In this document: positions 9,652 to 18,936 of the stretch, piece after piece
How the letters are laid out: each line of letters begins with the position of its first letter
Position numbering within the stretch: position 1 is the stretch's first letter
DNA from: Lachnospiraceae bacterium
GTDB taxonomy: Bacteria; Bacillota; Clostridia; Lachnospirales; Lachnospiraceae
Length of the DNA stretch: 64,000 bases
NCBI GenBank assembly: GCA_017456585.1
Contig: JAFTJD010000016.1
Location: forward strand, 32,053 to 96,052
Direction: 5' to 3'
Made by a program: the position numbers and the translations under genes
Notes under the pieces: model-generated
Told to the model about the DNA's origin: nothing
Database searches by the model: none
Seen by the model: only the letters and a program-made list of their open reading frames with translations

Positions 9652-10621
9652 TAATAACATTCTTGTAGTTGAAGAACTGAAAAAATATTATCCCCTTAAG
9701 GGTGGAATTATAAAGCATACTGTCAAATATGTGAAGTCGGTAGATGGTGTTTCATTTTCTGTAGGAAGAGGGAAGACATTCGCACTTGTGGGTGAATCCG
9801 GCTGCGGAAAAACAACTGTGGGAAGAACGATTTTGAGACTGACTGAACCGACAGGAGGAAGAGCGTATCTTGACGGACAGGATATTTTTAGGATGAGGCA
9901 AAAGGAGCTTGCGAAGAATATAAGGCCTAAGATGCAGATGATATTTCAGGACCCGTTCGCATCACTTAATCCGAGAATTCCTGTCGGAGAAGCGATAAAG
10001 GAGCCGGTGCGCGCTCATAGACTTGTGCCTAAAGAGGAGCTTATGGAATATACACTTGATATAATGAAGCATTGTGGACTTCCTTCATATTTCGCCGGAA
10101 GATATCCACATGAATTTTCAGGAGGACAAAGACAGAGAATATGCATAGCGAGGGCGCTTGCAATGAAGCCTGCTCTTATTATTGCGGATGAACCTGTGTC
10201 GGCACTCGATGTATCCATACAGGCACAGATAATTAATCTTATGAAGGATTTGCAGGAGGAGTACGGATTATCATATCTGTTTATATCGCATGATTTGTCC
10301 GTAGTAGAGTATCTTGCAGACGAAGTGGGAGTAATGTATCTGGGAAGTATAGTGGAGCATGCCGATAAGGAGGAGCTGTTTCGTAACCCTATGCACCCTT
10401 ATACGAGGGCGCTTCTGAGTGCGGTGCCGATAGCTGATCCATATAGAAAAATGAAAAGAATTGTGCTCGGAAGTGACATACCTTCGCCGTCTAATCCGCC
10501 GAGAGCGTGTAAATTTCATACAAGATGTCCGCATGCCATGCCTATTTGTTCTGAGATTGCGCCTAAATATAAGGATTACGGCGGCGGACACTGCGTGGCG
10601 TGTCACCTATATCCGCAGTAG
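9644..10621 (+). CDS. oppF: Oligopeptide ABC transporter ATPase (OppF/DppF)
   Basis: This 325-aa second ATPase pairs with OppD. Its motifs are Walker A GESGCGKTT, the family-specific FQDPFASLNPR, signature FSGGQRQR, Walker B LIIADEPVSALD and H-loop FISHDLSVV. The C-terminal Cys-rich oligopeptide domain (CKFHTRCPHAMPIC) is intact. AAGGAG at 9631-9636 points to ATG 9644; an in-frame ATG at 9620 lies inside oppD and is less likely. It ends the operon and faces a convergent acetyltransferase gene 6 bp away. Confidence 0.92.
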   Translation: MPDNNILVVEELKKYYPLKGGIIKHTVKYVKSVDGVSFSVGRGKTFALVGESGCGKTTVGRTILRLTEPTGGRAYLDGQDIFRMRQKELAKNIRPKMQMIFQDPFASLNPRIPVGEAIKEPVRAHRLVPKEELMEYTLDIMKHCGLPSYFAGRYPHEFSGGQRQRICIARALAMKPALIIADEPVSALDVSIQAQIINLMKDLQEEYGLSYLFISHDLSVVEYLADEVGVMYLGSIVEHADKEELFRNPMHPYTRALLSAVPIADPYRKMKRIVLGSDIPSPSNPPRACKFHTRCPHAMPICSEIAPKYKDYGGGHCVACHLYPQ

Positions 10622-10627
10622 GTTGTA

Positions 10628-11512
10628 TTACGGAAGATACCAGTAATCAAATTGAGAGGTCACGGTAAAACCTAGAGAATCGTACAAGTGCTTGGCGGGA
10701 AGATTATTGCCGCTAACCTGTAACATTATCTGTTTGCCGTAGGAGAGGGCATATTTGGATATAAGCTGCAACATCATATTTCTGCCAAGTCCTTTGCCCT
10801 GGTGACTCGGGGATATGGATACTCCGAGAATGATAAGGCTGTCTGTTACGGATTCATCTATATAACAGCTTCCAAGTATTTCTGAAGAAGTCTTGTCGTA
10901 TAGGGAAAAAGGTTTGATGCTGTTGTCGTTAAAGAGCGCTGAAACAAAATCGGCAGCATCATTATATTCGATGTCAAAAGCCCGATGGTGAAGGTCAATA
11001 TGCGCAGAAAGAGATTCGGCTGGTGCGGGCCAAAGCTCGTAGCCGTTGTCTTTTAATGCGTCGCAGAGAAGCTTTGGGGCATTAAATGTCATAAAGTATT
11101 CAGAATTATATTTGACAGCTTCGAGACTCTTAAGAACATAACTAAATGCCTTGCCGTTTGGCTCAGTTACAAATGTTATGTTATTGATGCCGTATTCGTC
11201 CAAAAGGTCAAATGCTTCATCTAAGAGCATGTTACAAAAACCTTGAAGTCTGTGCTCGGGATGAGTGCATACGGAAATCTCAGCTTCATCCTCGGCCGGA
11301 ATAAAAACGGATAAAAATGCGGATAAGAAATTGTTTTCATACAGTAGCATAAAACAGGGAAAGTTAGGATATTCATTAAGCTCTGAGGACAGGAAAAGAC
11401 TGCCTGTAAGATTCTCGTTCTTGCGGCAGAGGGCTTCAAGCTCTTTGACGGCAAGAAGCTGTTTGGCATCGAGTGTGTCGGTCTTAATTATTCTGATAGC
11501 TGATGCGTTCAT
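10628..11512 (-). CDS. GNAT-family N-acetyltransferase, probably tandem-domain
   Basis: This 294-aa protein has a clear GNAT acetyl-CoA-binding motif near the C-terminus (SPSHQGKGLGRNMMLQLIS, about residues 240-260) with the usual YDSLGF tail. A second, weaker GNAT-like motif (THPEHRLQGFCNMLLDEA) lies near residue 95, suggesting two tandem domains. The substrate is unknown. The start is placed at 11512 because GGAGG precedes it by 7 nt; an upstream ATG at 11545 has no such site. It converges on oppF and diverges from ftsH. Confidence 0.8.
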   Translation of the reverse strand: MNASAIRIIKTDTLDAKQLLAVKELEALCRKNENLTGSLFLSSELNEYPNFPCFMLLYENNFLSAFLSVFIPAEDEAEISVCTHPEHRLQGFCNMLLDEAFDLLDEYGINNITFVTEPNGKAFSYVLKSLEAVKYNSEYFMTFNAPKLLCDALKDNGYELWPAPAESLSAHIDLHHRAFDIEYNDAADFVSALFNDNSIKPFSLYDKTSSEILGSCYIDESVTDSLIILGVSISPSHQGKGLGRNMMLQLISKYALSYGKQIMLQVSGNNLPAKHLYDSLGFTVTSQFDYWYLP

Positions 11513-11682
11513 AAAGATACCTCCGTATGATATATCAATATCCAAGTATTACTGTATGAATATTTGTTACCGCATTTCATGCAGTTTTTTTTGTAAGGCT
11601 TATTATAGCATATACGGTGCATTTAACAAGAAAAATTTACAGAACTTTCACAAATGTATAGATTTTTTTCACAATATCAATA

Positions 11683-11711
11683 TTGATTTTTAGTAAGACT
11701 AAATCTATAAT
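11683..11711 (+). promoter_or_regulatory. Sigma-A type promoter of ftsH
   Basis: TTGATT at 11683-11688 and TATAAT at 11706-11711 are separated by 17 bp and lie about 55 bp upstream of the ftsH start. Confidence 0.65.
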
Positions 11712-11766
11712 ATAGTTTGGATATATATACTATATCCGATATGTATTAGATGTTTAGGAGGAAAAG

Positions 11767-13812
11767 ATGAACAACAAGGGAGATAAAAAGAACCCTAAGA
11801 ATAAGCAGATTATTATAATTGCGATACTTGCGGGTTTGTTTATGGTCTTTGCTATAAGTCTCATGAATTCATGGATTACAAGCATGACTCAGAAAGAGAT
11901 TTCATATAATAACTTTATTAAGATGCTCGAGGCAGGAGAAGTATCTGTTGTGTACAAGCAAGAGGATTGCATCGTAATTAAGCCTAAGGGACAGGAAAAT
12001 TCACTTCTTGAGGTGGTTTATTACACAGGTATAATGGAAGATGATGATGCCCTGCAGACAAGACTTCAGGCGGCAAATGAGAAATATGGTCTTGAGTACG
12101 GCGCAGAGATACCGGACTCGGGTTCAGCCTTTCTTGATTTTATATTGGTATGGGTAGTGCCTATAGTGCTTATGTATCTGCTTCTTGGACTTTTCGTCAG
12201 AAAGTCAAGTGGTGGCGGTGGTATTATGGGTGTTGGTAAGTCTAATGCCAAAATATACGGACAGAAGGAGACAGGAGTAACATTTAAGGATGTTGCCGGT
12301 CAGGATGAAGCGAAAGAATCTATGACAGAGATAGTTGATTTCCTTCATAATCCGGGAAGATACGCCAAAATCGGTGCTAAGCTTCCTAAGGGAGCGCTTC
12401 TTGTAGGACCTCCCGGAACAGGTAAGACTCTTCTTGCTAAGGCAGTTGCAGGTGAAGCTAAGGTTCCGTTCTTCTCACTTTCCGGTTCGGATTTTGTTGA
12501 AATGTTCGTTGGTGTAGGTGCTTCCAGAGTTAGAGATCTTTTTAAACAGGCTCAGAGCAGTGCGCCATGTATTATATTTATAGATGAGATTGACGCCATA
12601 GGTAAATCAAGAGATTCACGTTATGGTGGCGGCAATGATGAAAGAGAGCAGACACTTAATCAGCTTCTTGCTGAAATGGATGGTTTTGATACCTCGAAGG
12701 GTATATTTATTCTCGCAGCGACTAACAGACCTGATGTGCTTGATAAGGCACTTCTTCGTCCGGGACGTTTCGATAGAAGAATTATCGTAGATAAGCCAGA
12801 CCTTAAGGGAAGAGTAGAGATACTTAAGGTTCATTCCAAAGATGTACTTATGGATGATACCGTTGATTTGGATGAGATTGCACTCGCTACTTCCGGAGCA
12901 GTAGGTTCCGACCTTGCTAATATGATCAACGAAGCTGCTATTTTAGCAGTTAAGCAGGGAAGAAACGTTGTGTCTCAGGCAGATTTATTTGAATCTGTAG
13001 AAGTTGTAATTGCTGGAAAAGAAAAGAAGGATCGAATTCTCGGTAAGGAAGAGAAGAAGACCGTTGCTTATCATGAGGTAGGTCATGCACTTGTTACTGC
13101 ACTTCAGAAGGATGCAGAGCCGGTTCAGAAGATTACCATTGTTCCAAGAACCATGGGTTCACTCGGATATGTTATGCAGGTTCCTGAGGAAGAGAAATAT
13201 CTCATGACTAAGGATGAACTCGTAGCTAGACTTGTAACTCTTCTCGGTGGTCGTGCTGCGGAAGAGATAACATTTAAAACAGTTACAACCGGAGCTTCAA
13301 ACGATATTGAGAAAGCAACCAAGCTTGCAAGAGCTATGATTACACAGTATGGTATGTCGGATAAATTCGGTCTTATGAGTTTGGAAAGTCTTGAGAACCG
13401 CTATCTTGATGGTCGTGCCGTTATGACTTGCGGTGAGGCAACAGCTGCCGAGATAGATGCAGAAGTTATGTCACTTTTGAAGGAATGCCATGAGAAAGCA
13501 ATAACACTTCTCACCGAGAATAAAGAGGTTCTTGATAAGATATCTGAATATCTCTTTGAGAAAGAGACTATTACAGGTAAAGAATTCATGAAGATATTCC
13601 GCGAGGTTAAGGGAATCGAGGAACCTTCCGAAGAAACGGATGAGGCTAAAGAAGCTGATAAAACAGACGACGCAGCACCAGCTTCGGAGAATTCTACACC
13701 CGACACTGTAGAAGCTGAAACACAGGTCTCACAGGAGAATCCTGTATCCGATATTGTGGAAGCTGAATCAGAATCCGCAGAGAATCCTGCAACATCAGAT
13801 GCCGAAAATTAA
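11767..13812 (+). CDS. ftsH: ATP-dependent zinc metalloprotease FtsH
   Basis: This 681-aa membrane protease degrades unfolded and regulatory membrane proteins. It has an N-terminal TM (about 13-33), an extracytoplasmic domain, a second TM (about 122-144), then the AAA module with Walker A GPPGTGKT (214-221), Walker B IFIDEID (270-276) and second region of homology [20 protein letters not shown]. The zinc site is HEVGH (436-440). RBS TTTAGGAGG precedes ATG 11767. An unusual ~65-residue tail after residue 615 is rich in Glu, Asp, Ser, Thr and Pro and shows an imperfect repeat ([11 protein letters not shown] / [11 protein letters not shown]); it is low-complexity and probably disordered. A palindromic repeat follows. 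Confidence 0.97.
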   Translation: MNNKGDKKNPKNKQIIIIAILAGLFMVFAISLMNSWITSMTQKEISYNNFIKMLEAGEVSVVYKQEDCIVIKPKGQENSLLEVVYYTGIMEDDDALQTRLQAANEKYGLEYGAEIPDSGSAFLDFILVWVVPIVLMYLLLGLFVRKSSGGGGIMGVGKSNAKIYGQKETGVTFKDVAGQDEAKESMTEIVDFLHNPGRYAKIGAKLPKGALLVGPPGTGKTLLAKAVAGEAKVPFFSLSGSDFVEMFVGVGASRVRDLFKQAQSSAPCIIFIDEIDAIGKSRDSRYGGGNDEREQTLNQLLAEMDGFDTSKGIFILAATNRPDVLDKALLRPGRFDRRIIVDKPDLKGRVEILKVHSKDVLMDDTVDLDEIALATSGAVGSDLANMINEAAILAVKQGRNVVSQADLFESVEVVIAGKEKKDRILGKEEKKTVAYHEVGHALVTALQKDAEPVQKITIVPRTMGSLGYVMQVPEEEKYLMTKDELVARLVTLLGGRAAEEITFKTVTTGASNDIEKATKLARAMITQYGMSDKFGLMSLESLENRYLDGRAVMTCGEATAAEIDAEVMSLLKECHEKAITLLTENKEVLDKISEYLFEKETITGKEFMKIFREVKGIEEPSEETDEAKEADKTDDAAPASENSTPDTVEAETQVSQENPVSDIVEAESESAENPATSDAEN

Positions 13813-13835
13813 GCCCCGTAAAGATATTTTCACAA

Positions 13836-14275
13836 ATATCCTTTAGTTGATGGCAGACTGTAGATAGCACATATTATTGATGATGTATTCCTGTTAAGAC
13901 ACTTGGAGACGTAAGAATTAATATCCTTTAGTTACAGAAAGAGTTATACTTTACACACATTAAATGATAGATTCCTGTTAAGACACTTGAAAAACGTCAG
14001 CACTTAACGAAGAAAAATAAGGACATTGCACGCAGATAAATCAATTTAGAGATTATCTGTATGCAATGTCCTTATTTGATTTTCTGAGTTTAGTACTGCT
14101 ACGTTTTTCACGTAGCGAGAGCGTGTCTTAGAAGGAACTATCATTTAATGTGTGTATGACATAAAGTTCTTCGTAACTAAAGGATAATAATTCTTACGAA
14201 GCGAGAGCGTGCCTTAGAGGGAAACCTCATCAATCATATGTGTTTAATACAAGATGTGCCATAACTAAATGATAT
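13836..14275. repeat. Large palindromic repeat, copy 2 (outer), containing a nested copy
   Basis: Outer arms 13836-13854 and 14257-14275 are near-perfect inverted repeats containing TTTAGTT/AACTAAA. Conserved family blocks (TATTGATGATGTATTCCTG ... GCGAGAGCGTGCCTTAGAG) identify it as a member lying in the reverse orientation to copies 1 and 3. Its centre is occupied by a second whole copy (13911-14197). The right arm ends exactly in the stop codon of the small minus-strand gene at 14275. It separates that gene from convergent ftsH. Confidence 0.8.
13911..14197. repeat. Large palindromic repeat, copy 2b (nested)
   Basis: Arms GTAAGAATTAATATCC... (13911-13935) and its complement (14173-14197) match at 24 of 25 positions. 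The interior holds the same blocks as the other copies, in reverse orientation, but the central stem is AAGGACATTGCA / TGCAATGTCCTT instead of GAGGAGTAATGC / GCATTACTCCTC; both sides have changed together so that pairing is kept. Confidence 0.85.
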
Positions 14276-14562
14276 CATATCTCTTCGAAACGTCCATAGA
14301 ACTTATGCTTGCCGCATACGTGGCGGTCTCCGTCGCCCTCAGTAATTATGTAATCGCCTTCTCTGATAAAGGAAAGCCCTCTTTTAGTTGTTATGTACGG
14401 ACAGATAATTATACCGTCCTCACGTGTTATCTGGACAAGCTCATCTGTTGAATACCAACCATGTGTGACTATATCCGTCCACGGAATAAAACCATCTTCC
14501 ATACCTTTGCCGTACTCATATTGAACTGCATTGACTTCAAAAGAAACTCTTTTGTACAACAT
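14275..14562 (-). CDS. Small conserved protein, phage-type PGDYG-like
   Basis: This 95-aa protein resembles the short phage and prophage proteins that begin with a 'YKK.P..VEAVQY' strand and end in a GDYI(I/V)-x-G...C....F...YE segment: here FEVNAVQYEYG near the start and REGDYIITEGDGDRHVCGKHKFYGRFEE at the end. Function is unknown. ATG 14562 has a good GGAGG site. Its stop codon coincides with the edge of the palindromic repeat, so the repeat may have altered its last residues. It is the last gene before convergent ftsH. Confidence 0.65.
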   Translation of the reverse strand: MLYKRVSFEVNAVQYEYGKGMEDGFIPWTDIVTHGWYSTDELVQITREDGIIICPYITTKRGLSFIREGDYIITEGDGDRHVCGKHKFYGRFEEI

Positions 14563-14714
14563 ATAATCACCTCCGAATCATATAGATAATGATGAATGCA
14601 GTTGAGGATATACATCATTTCTTCTGATTATATTATAACACATAAATATGTAAGGTGAAAAGCTTTTTGTGCAACATTATGATTAATAAATAATAAAAAA
14701 TTAGAAATCATACA

Positions 14715-15587
14715 TTAAAACGCAACACTTATCAGAATTCCGGCAATGACAACCGAGGCGCAGAGTAGTTTATAGCCGATATTTTTCTCATGAAATACGA
14801 ATTTGCCGCCAAGTATAGTCATAATACAACCGGATTGTTTAATGAGAGTCATAACTGTTACTTCGCTTTCGGCGATGCCGTTTGCGATAAATAATGCTTT
14901 ATCTGCAAGGACAAAAAGTACGCTTAAAGCGATAATCCAGTAGTTTTTAATTAAGGTCTTGAAATTAAGCTTTACTCGTTTGATCAGTATATATATCAAG
15001 TAGTAAAGCACAAGGAAGAGCATATACCAGAACTGCAATTGGGTAGAGGTCATGCTTTTCATAAGAACTTTATCCATAGTGCCGGAAACTGCATTCAATA
15101 TACAGGATAGCAAGGTTAAAAGAATGTATATAAGAGCAACACTTTCGCTTTTGCCATGTTGCTTATCCGCTGACTTCTTGCTGCCGGGTTTGAATTTTAA
15201 CATCATAAGACCGGCAAGAACAAAGATAAGACCTATTATTTTGGGAAGGGTCATATTTTCTCCAAGTATCACTACACCAAGTAATGTGGAGAAAAGAACT
15301 CTTGACAAATCAAGTACGCCTATAAGACTTATGGGCATTTTTTCAATGGCTTTAAAGCTGGCAAGCCATGCGATGAAAATGACAAATGACTTAACCGCTA
15401 CGACCGCGAGCATCTTCAGAGGAAGACCGCCTGCGTTACCGGCAGTCGGTACTACTAATAAAAAGGACACGAAGGTATATACAATAAGGACCTCTATAAC
15501 AGTATTGCGTTCAAGAGCTTTTTTCTTAAAGATTTCCCTGACACCCTTTGCGAGTCCGTAAAATAAAACCAATAATATCCAAAGCAT
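14715..15587 (-). CDS. EamA/DMT-superfamily transporter
   Basis: This 290-aa integral membrane protein has about ten TM helices in two EamA halves, as expected for drug/metabolite exporters. The first half ends near residue 135; a short charged linker (KPGSKKSADKQHGKSES) separates the halves; the second half ends with GGKFVFHEKNIGYKLLCASVVIAGI, a typical EamA closing motif. The start is put at 15587, which AAGGAG precedes by 7 nt; an upstream ATG at 15608 lies next to a terminator hairpin. The substrate cannot be inferred. Confidence 0.85.
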   Translation of the reverse strand: MLWILLVLFYGLAKGVREIFKKKALERNTVIEVLIVYTFVSFLLVVPTAGNAGGLPLKMLAVVAVKSFVIFIAWLASFKAIEKMPISLIGVLDLSRVLFSTLLGVVILGENMTLPKIIGLIFVLAGLMMLKFKPGSKKSADKQHGKSESVALIYILLTLLSCILNAVSGTMDKVLMKSMTSTQLQFWYMLFLVLYYLIYILIKRVKLNFKTLIKNYWIIALSVLFVLADKALFIANGIAESEVTVMTLIKQSGCIMTILGGKFVFHEKNIGYKLLCASVVIAGILISVAF

Positions 15588-15608
15588 AAAATAACTCCTT
15601 GTAAACAT

Positions 15609-15642
15609 GAAAAAGTGCTACAATGCTTAGATTGTAGCACTT
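15609..15642 (-). terminator. Rho-independent terminator of the chaperone-like gene
   Basis: On the minus strand a 12-bp stem (AAGTGCTACAAT with its complement, 15613-15642) and 6-nt loop are followed by TTTTC. It lies just after the stop of the gene at 15666-16607. Confidence 0.85.
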
Positions 15643-15665
15643 ATAATCTGATGAAACAGTAAGAT

Positions 15666-16607
15666 TTACTGTACCGGAAGAGTCTCTGCCAAATGATCGA
15701 TTACTTCATAATTAGCAGCGATCTGTCTAAGGTATGGCATTCCATAATCGGCAATACATGTATCAATACCTGTTGAAGACTCCTCATAACCAAGTGAGAA
15801 AATAACCTCGTTAATGTCTTCATTTGTAATCTCTAAACCTAAATCCTCATAGATGTACTGGAATACGAGGTTCTCTTTAACGATAGCCTTAGAAGTTTCT
15901 TCTACCATATTCTTATACTCTTTCTTAGTAAGAGCAGGTGGTGTTACGCCCGGTTCAACTTTGCCTGCGTTATAAACTGCACCATAGTACTCTAAATAAG
16001 ATGTGTAAGGATAGCTGCCTGTGTAAGAAGCTATCATTTCGTTATAATAGTTGAACTGTAAAATATACTGGTTGTCCGTATTCTTCTTAACATCCTTAAG
16101 ATAGTTCTTAGGATAAGATGTTACTGTACTGTTAGTAAGAATGTATTCATTAAGATAATTCTCAACTTTGGATCTCTGTGCTTCATCTTTAACGTAAGCT
16201 ATATATTCGTCTACTGTAGAAGCAACATCACCGTAATTCTTAGCAATGATCTCGTCTGTAAGCTCTTCAACAGAGAGTGCGGAGAGAACTTCATCAAGAT
16301 GAGTTGAAAGCTCTTCTTCAGTCATCGCAACTTCATCTTTAGGAATAACTATATTAGCGTAATCACAAACATCTACATAATCGGCAACGTCTATTCCGAC
16401 AATCTTACCTTCACCGTCAAGACCTGCAATATAGTTGATCTCAAGTGAGTATGTCTTCTTACTAAGGGCAGCTACAGCAATCATTGCTATAATTACTAAG
16501 CAAGGGATTGCAATTATGCCTGCTATTTTAATTTTCTTAGCTAATTCAGCTCTTTTTTTGGCTTCAGCCTTCTTAGCTCTGGCGTCAGCTCTGTTTTCTC
16601 TTTTCAT
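15666..16607 (-). CDS. Membrane-anchored trigger-factor/SurA-like chaperone domain protein
   Basis: This 313-aa protein starts with a basic coiled segment (KRENRADARAKKAEAKKRAE), has one TM helix (about 29-48), and should place ~265 residues outside the membrane. The segment DYVDVCDYANIVIPKDEVAMTEEELSTHLDEVL resembles the region following the PPIase domain of trigger factors, and the helical remainder is SurA_N/trigger-factor-C-like. No PPIase domain is visible. A role as an extracytoplasmic folding factor is an inference from this similarity. ATG 16607 has a GGAGG site, and a terminator follows the gene. It is divergent from the fab operon. Confidence 0.6.
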   Translation of the reverse strand: MKRENRADARAKKAEAKKRAELAKKIKIAGIIAIPCLVIIAMIAVAALSKKTYSLEINYIAGLDGEGKIVGIDVADYVDVCDYANIVIPKDEVAMTEEELSTHLDEVLSALSVEELTDEIIAKNYGDVASTVDEYIAYVKDEAQRSKVENYLNEYILTNSTVTSYPKNYLKDVKKNTDNQYILQFNYYNEMIASYTGSYPYTSYLEYYGAVYNAGKVEPGVTPPALTKKEYKNMVEETSKAIVKENLVFQYIYEDLGLEITNEDINEVIFSLGYEESSTGIDTCIADYGMPYLRQIAANYEVIDHLAETLPVQ

Positions 16608-16725
16608 AATAACCTCCGAAAAATATTCTTTTGAAATATACTTGCCGAGTTAGTATAACACATATTTTAAATAAGCAAAAGAGGTATTTTGAAAAAATAA
16701 CAGAAAAGACACAAAAAAATTTTAC

Positions 16726-16753
16726 TTGACAAATGATATACGCATGATATAAT
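16726..16753 (+). promoter_or_regulatory. Promoter of the fatty-acid synthesis operon
   Basis: TTGACA (16726-16731) and TATAAT (16748-16753) are perfect consensus boxes with 16-bp spacing, about 58 bp before acpP. Confidence 0.85.
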
Positions 16754-16760
16754 GCTGATA

Positions 16761-16777
16761 GGTTATCACTGATAACC
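16761..16777 (+). promoter_or_regulatory. Palindromic operator downstream of the fab promoter
   Basis: GGTTATCACTGATAACC is a perfect 8+1+8 palindrome placed at about +1 to +17 of the expected transcript, an ideal position for a repressor. It resembles the TetR operator pattern (TATCAnTGATA) more than the FapR or FabT boxes known from other Firmicutes. The TetR-type regulator at 27125-27733, at the far end of this operon, is the obvious candidate. Confidence 0.65.
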
Positions 16778-16811
16778 AAAAAACTATAAAATATTTTTGG
16801 AGGACAAAAAA

Positions 16812-17036
16812 ATGGTATTTGAAGCTATTGCAGAATTAATCGCAGACCACAATGATTGTGATCCATCAGAGATCAAGATGGAGACAACTTTCCAGGAGTT
16901 AGGAATTGACTCACTTGACACTGTAGAAATGATCATGCAGTTAGAAGATAAGCTTGACAAAGAAATCGAGTTAGATACAAAAGTTGAAACAGTTGGCGAT
17001 TTAGTTAAGTTTGTTGAAGAGAAATGTGGGGAATAA
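16812..17036 (+). CDS. acpP: Acyl carrier protein
   Basis: This 74-aa acidic protein carries growing acyl chains on a phosphopantetheine arm. The attachment site is Ser34 in LGIDSLDTVE. Length and helix pattern are normal. GGAGGA precedes ATG 16812; an in-frame TTG at 16797 lies inside that site and is rejected. It opens the operon and lies 3 bp before fabK. Confidence 0.96.
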   Translation: MVFEAIAELIADHNDCDPSEIKMETTFQELGIDSLDTVEMIMQLEDKLDKEIELDTKVETVGDLVKFVEEKCGE

Positions 17037-17039
17037 TAC

Positions 17040-17984
17040 ATGCTCCAGTCAAAAATATGTGATCTAATCGGAATTAAATATCCACTCTTTCAGGGTGGTA
17101 TGGCGTGGATTGCAGATGGTAAGCTTGCCGCCGCCGTATCCAACGGCGGTGGTCTTGGTATCATCGCAGCAGGTAATGCGCCGGGAGAATATGTAAGAGA
17201 ACAGATTCGCATCGCGGCAGAATTAACAGATAAGCCGTTCGGTGTTAATATTATGTTATTAAGTCCGTTTGTAGAAGAGGTTGCTGCAGTAGTAGCAGAA
17301 GAGAAGGTAGCTGTTGTTACAACAGGTGCAGGTAACCCGGGCAAGTACATGGAGAGCTGGAAGGCAGCCGGAATCAAGGTTATTCCTGTTGTTGCTTCAG
17401 TAGCTATGGCTAAGCTTATGACAAGACTCGGAGCTTCAGCGCTTATTGCTGAAGGCGGCGAGAGTGGCGGACATGTAGGAGATACGACAACAATGGCTCT
17501 GGTACCACAGATATGTGATGCTACAGATTTGCCGGTTCTTGCGGCAGGCGGTATCGCAGACGGAAGGGGCGCGGCTGCATCATTCATGCTTGGAGCATGC
17601 GGAGTGCAGATGGGAACGCGTTTCCTGGTAGCAGAGGAATGTAACATACACAGGGAGTATAAAGATAAAATTTTAAAAGCGAATGACATTTCAACTATCG
17701 TAACAGGTAAGAGACTTGGTCATCCTGTAAGAAGTATCAAGACACCTTTTTCAAAGGAATACTTCAAAGCAGAGTACAGCCAGATGCCGGATGATGAGTT
17801 AGAGGCATTCGCAGCAGGAGCACTTAGACTTGCCGTACAGGAAGGTGACGTTAAGAAGGGTTGCTTCCTTGCAGGTCAGATTGCAGGCATGGTTAATGAG
17901 GAAATGCCGGCAGCACAGATTATTAAAGAAGTCATGGAAGAGGCTGAGGTTATTTTGAAAGGAGCTTCCAAATGGGTAAAATAG
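17040..17984 (+). CDS. fabK: Enoyl-ACP reductase II, FMN-dependent
   Basis: This 314-aa TIM-barrel flavoprotein catalyses the last, NAD(P)H-dependent reduction of each elongation round. It begins KYPLFQGGMAWIADGKLAAAVSNGGGLG, as in FabK/nitronate-monooxygenase proteins, and carries the FMN phosphate-binding segment EGGESGGHVG and the later LAAGGIADGRG motif. FabI is not seen in the window, so FabK is probably the reductase used here, with the triclosan insensitivity known for FabK. It overlaps fabD by 13 nt. Confidence 0.95.
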   Translation: MLQSKICDLIGIKYPLFQGGMAWIADGKLAAAVSNGGGLGIIAAGNAPGEYVREQIRIAAELTDKPFGVNIMLLSPFVEEVAAVVAEEKVAVVTTGAGNPGKYMESWKAAGIKVIPVVASVAMAKLMTRLGASALIAEGGESGGHVGDTTTMALVPQICDATDLPVLAAGGIADGRGAAASFMLGACGVQMGTRFLVAEECNIHREYKDKILKANDISTIVTGKRLGHPVRSIKTPFSKEYFKAEYSQMPDDELEAFAAGALRLAVQEGDVKKGCFLAGQIAGMVNEEMPAAQIIKEVMEEAEVILKGASKWVK

Positions 17985-18889
17985 CATTTGTTTTTGCCGG
18001 ACAGGGTGCCCAGTATTCCGGCATGGGAAAAGAGTTATATGATAATATAGAAGCAAGCAGAGGCATATTTGATAATGCAGAGAGTAAGAAGCCGGGGCTT
18101 CTTAGAATGTGTTTTCAGGGAAGTGATGAGGAGCTTGCTGAGACAAAGAACACACAGCCATGTATGTTTGTAATGGAGATGGCAGCAGCTAAGGCGTTGA
18201 CAGACAGGGGAGTTAAGCCGCAAGCAGTTGCAGGATTTTCGCTTGGGGAGATAGCGGCAGTTACATTTGCAGGTTGTGTATCCTTTGAAGAAGGCCTTGA
18301 GCTTGTGTCTCTCAGAGGTAAATTCATGCAAGAGGATATAACCAAGCATGACAGCGGAATGGTGGCAGTAGTTAAGCTTTCACCGGATAAGGTTGACGAG
18401 TTATGTGCGAAATATGAGAAAGTTTTTCCTGTGAATTATAACGGACCTGCACAGGTAAGTGTTGCGGGACTTAAAGATCAGCTTGATGAATTTGCCAAGG
18501 ACGTAAAAGAGGCAGGAGGAAGAGCACTTCCGATTAAGGTTAGAGGTGGCTTCCACTCTGAATTCGTAGAAGATGCAGCTAATAATTTTGGCAAGGCACT
18601 TGAGAATGTAAGCATTAATGAGCCTAAGGTTACAGTATATTCAGATTATACAGGAGTTCCTTATGAAGGGGATTATAAGAAGCTTCTCTCTAATCAGATA
18701 TGTAATCCGGTAAGATGGCATAATATCGTAGTAGATATGATTGAAAAAGGTTTCGATACATTTGTTGAAATCGGACCTGGTAAGACACTTTCAGGGCTTA
18801 TCTCAAAGATTGACAGTAGCGTGACATGTCTTCAGGTTGAGGACATAGCAAGTCTTACAAAAACACTGGAAGTTCTTGGAGTAGAGTAA
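17972..18889 (+). CDS. fabD: Malonyl-CoA:ACP transacylase
   Basis: This 305-aa enzyme loads malonyl groups onto ACP. It has the N-terminal FAGQGAQYSGMG motif, the nucleophile Ser90 in GFSLGE (the usual His of GHSLG is Phe here) and the catalytic His in GGFHSEF near residue 199. The C-terminal segment EIGPGKTLSGL is typical. It overlaps the end of fabK and has its own AAAGGAGC site, indicating coupled translation. Confidence 0.95.
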   Translation: MGKIAFVFAGQGAQYSGMGKELYDNIEASRGIFDNAESKKPGLLRMCFQGSDEELAETKNTQPCMFVMEMAAAKALTDRGVKPQAVAGFSLGEIAAVTFAGCVSFEEGLELVSLRGKFMQEDITKHDSGMVAVVKLSPDKVDELCAKYEKVFPVNYNGPAQVSVAGLKDQLDEFAKDVKEAGGRALPIKVRGGFHSEFVEDAANNFGKALENVSINEPKVTVYSDYTGVPYEGDYKKLLSNQICNPVRWHNIVVDMIEKGFDTFVEIGPGKTLSGLISKIDSSVTCLQVEDIASLTKTLEVLGVE

Positions 18890-18936
18890 ACCATTCATAA
18901 GGGTTATGAAGTAATAACAAGGAAGGTAATATATAT

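Noticed and set aside
17090..17689. A 199-codon open frame on the minus strand inside fabK
   Set aside because: It is fully antisense to a gene with complete family motifs, has low-complexity Ala/Ser/Pro composition and no ribosome site; it is a codon-bias shadow.
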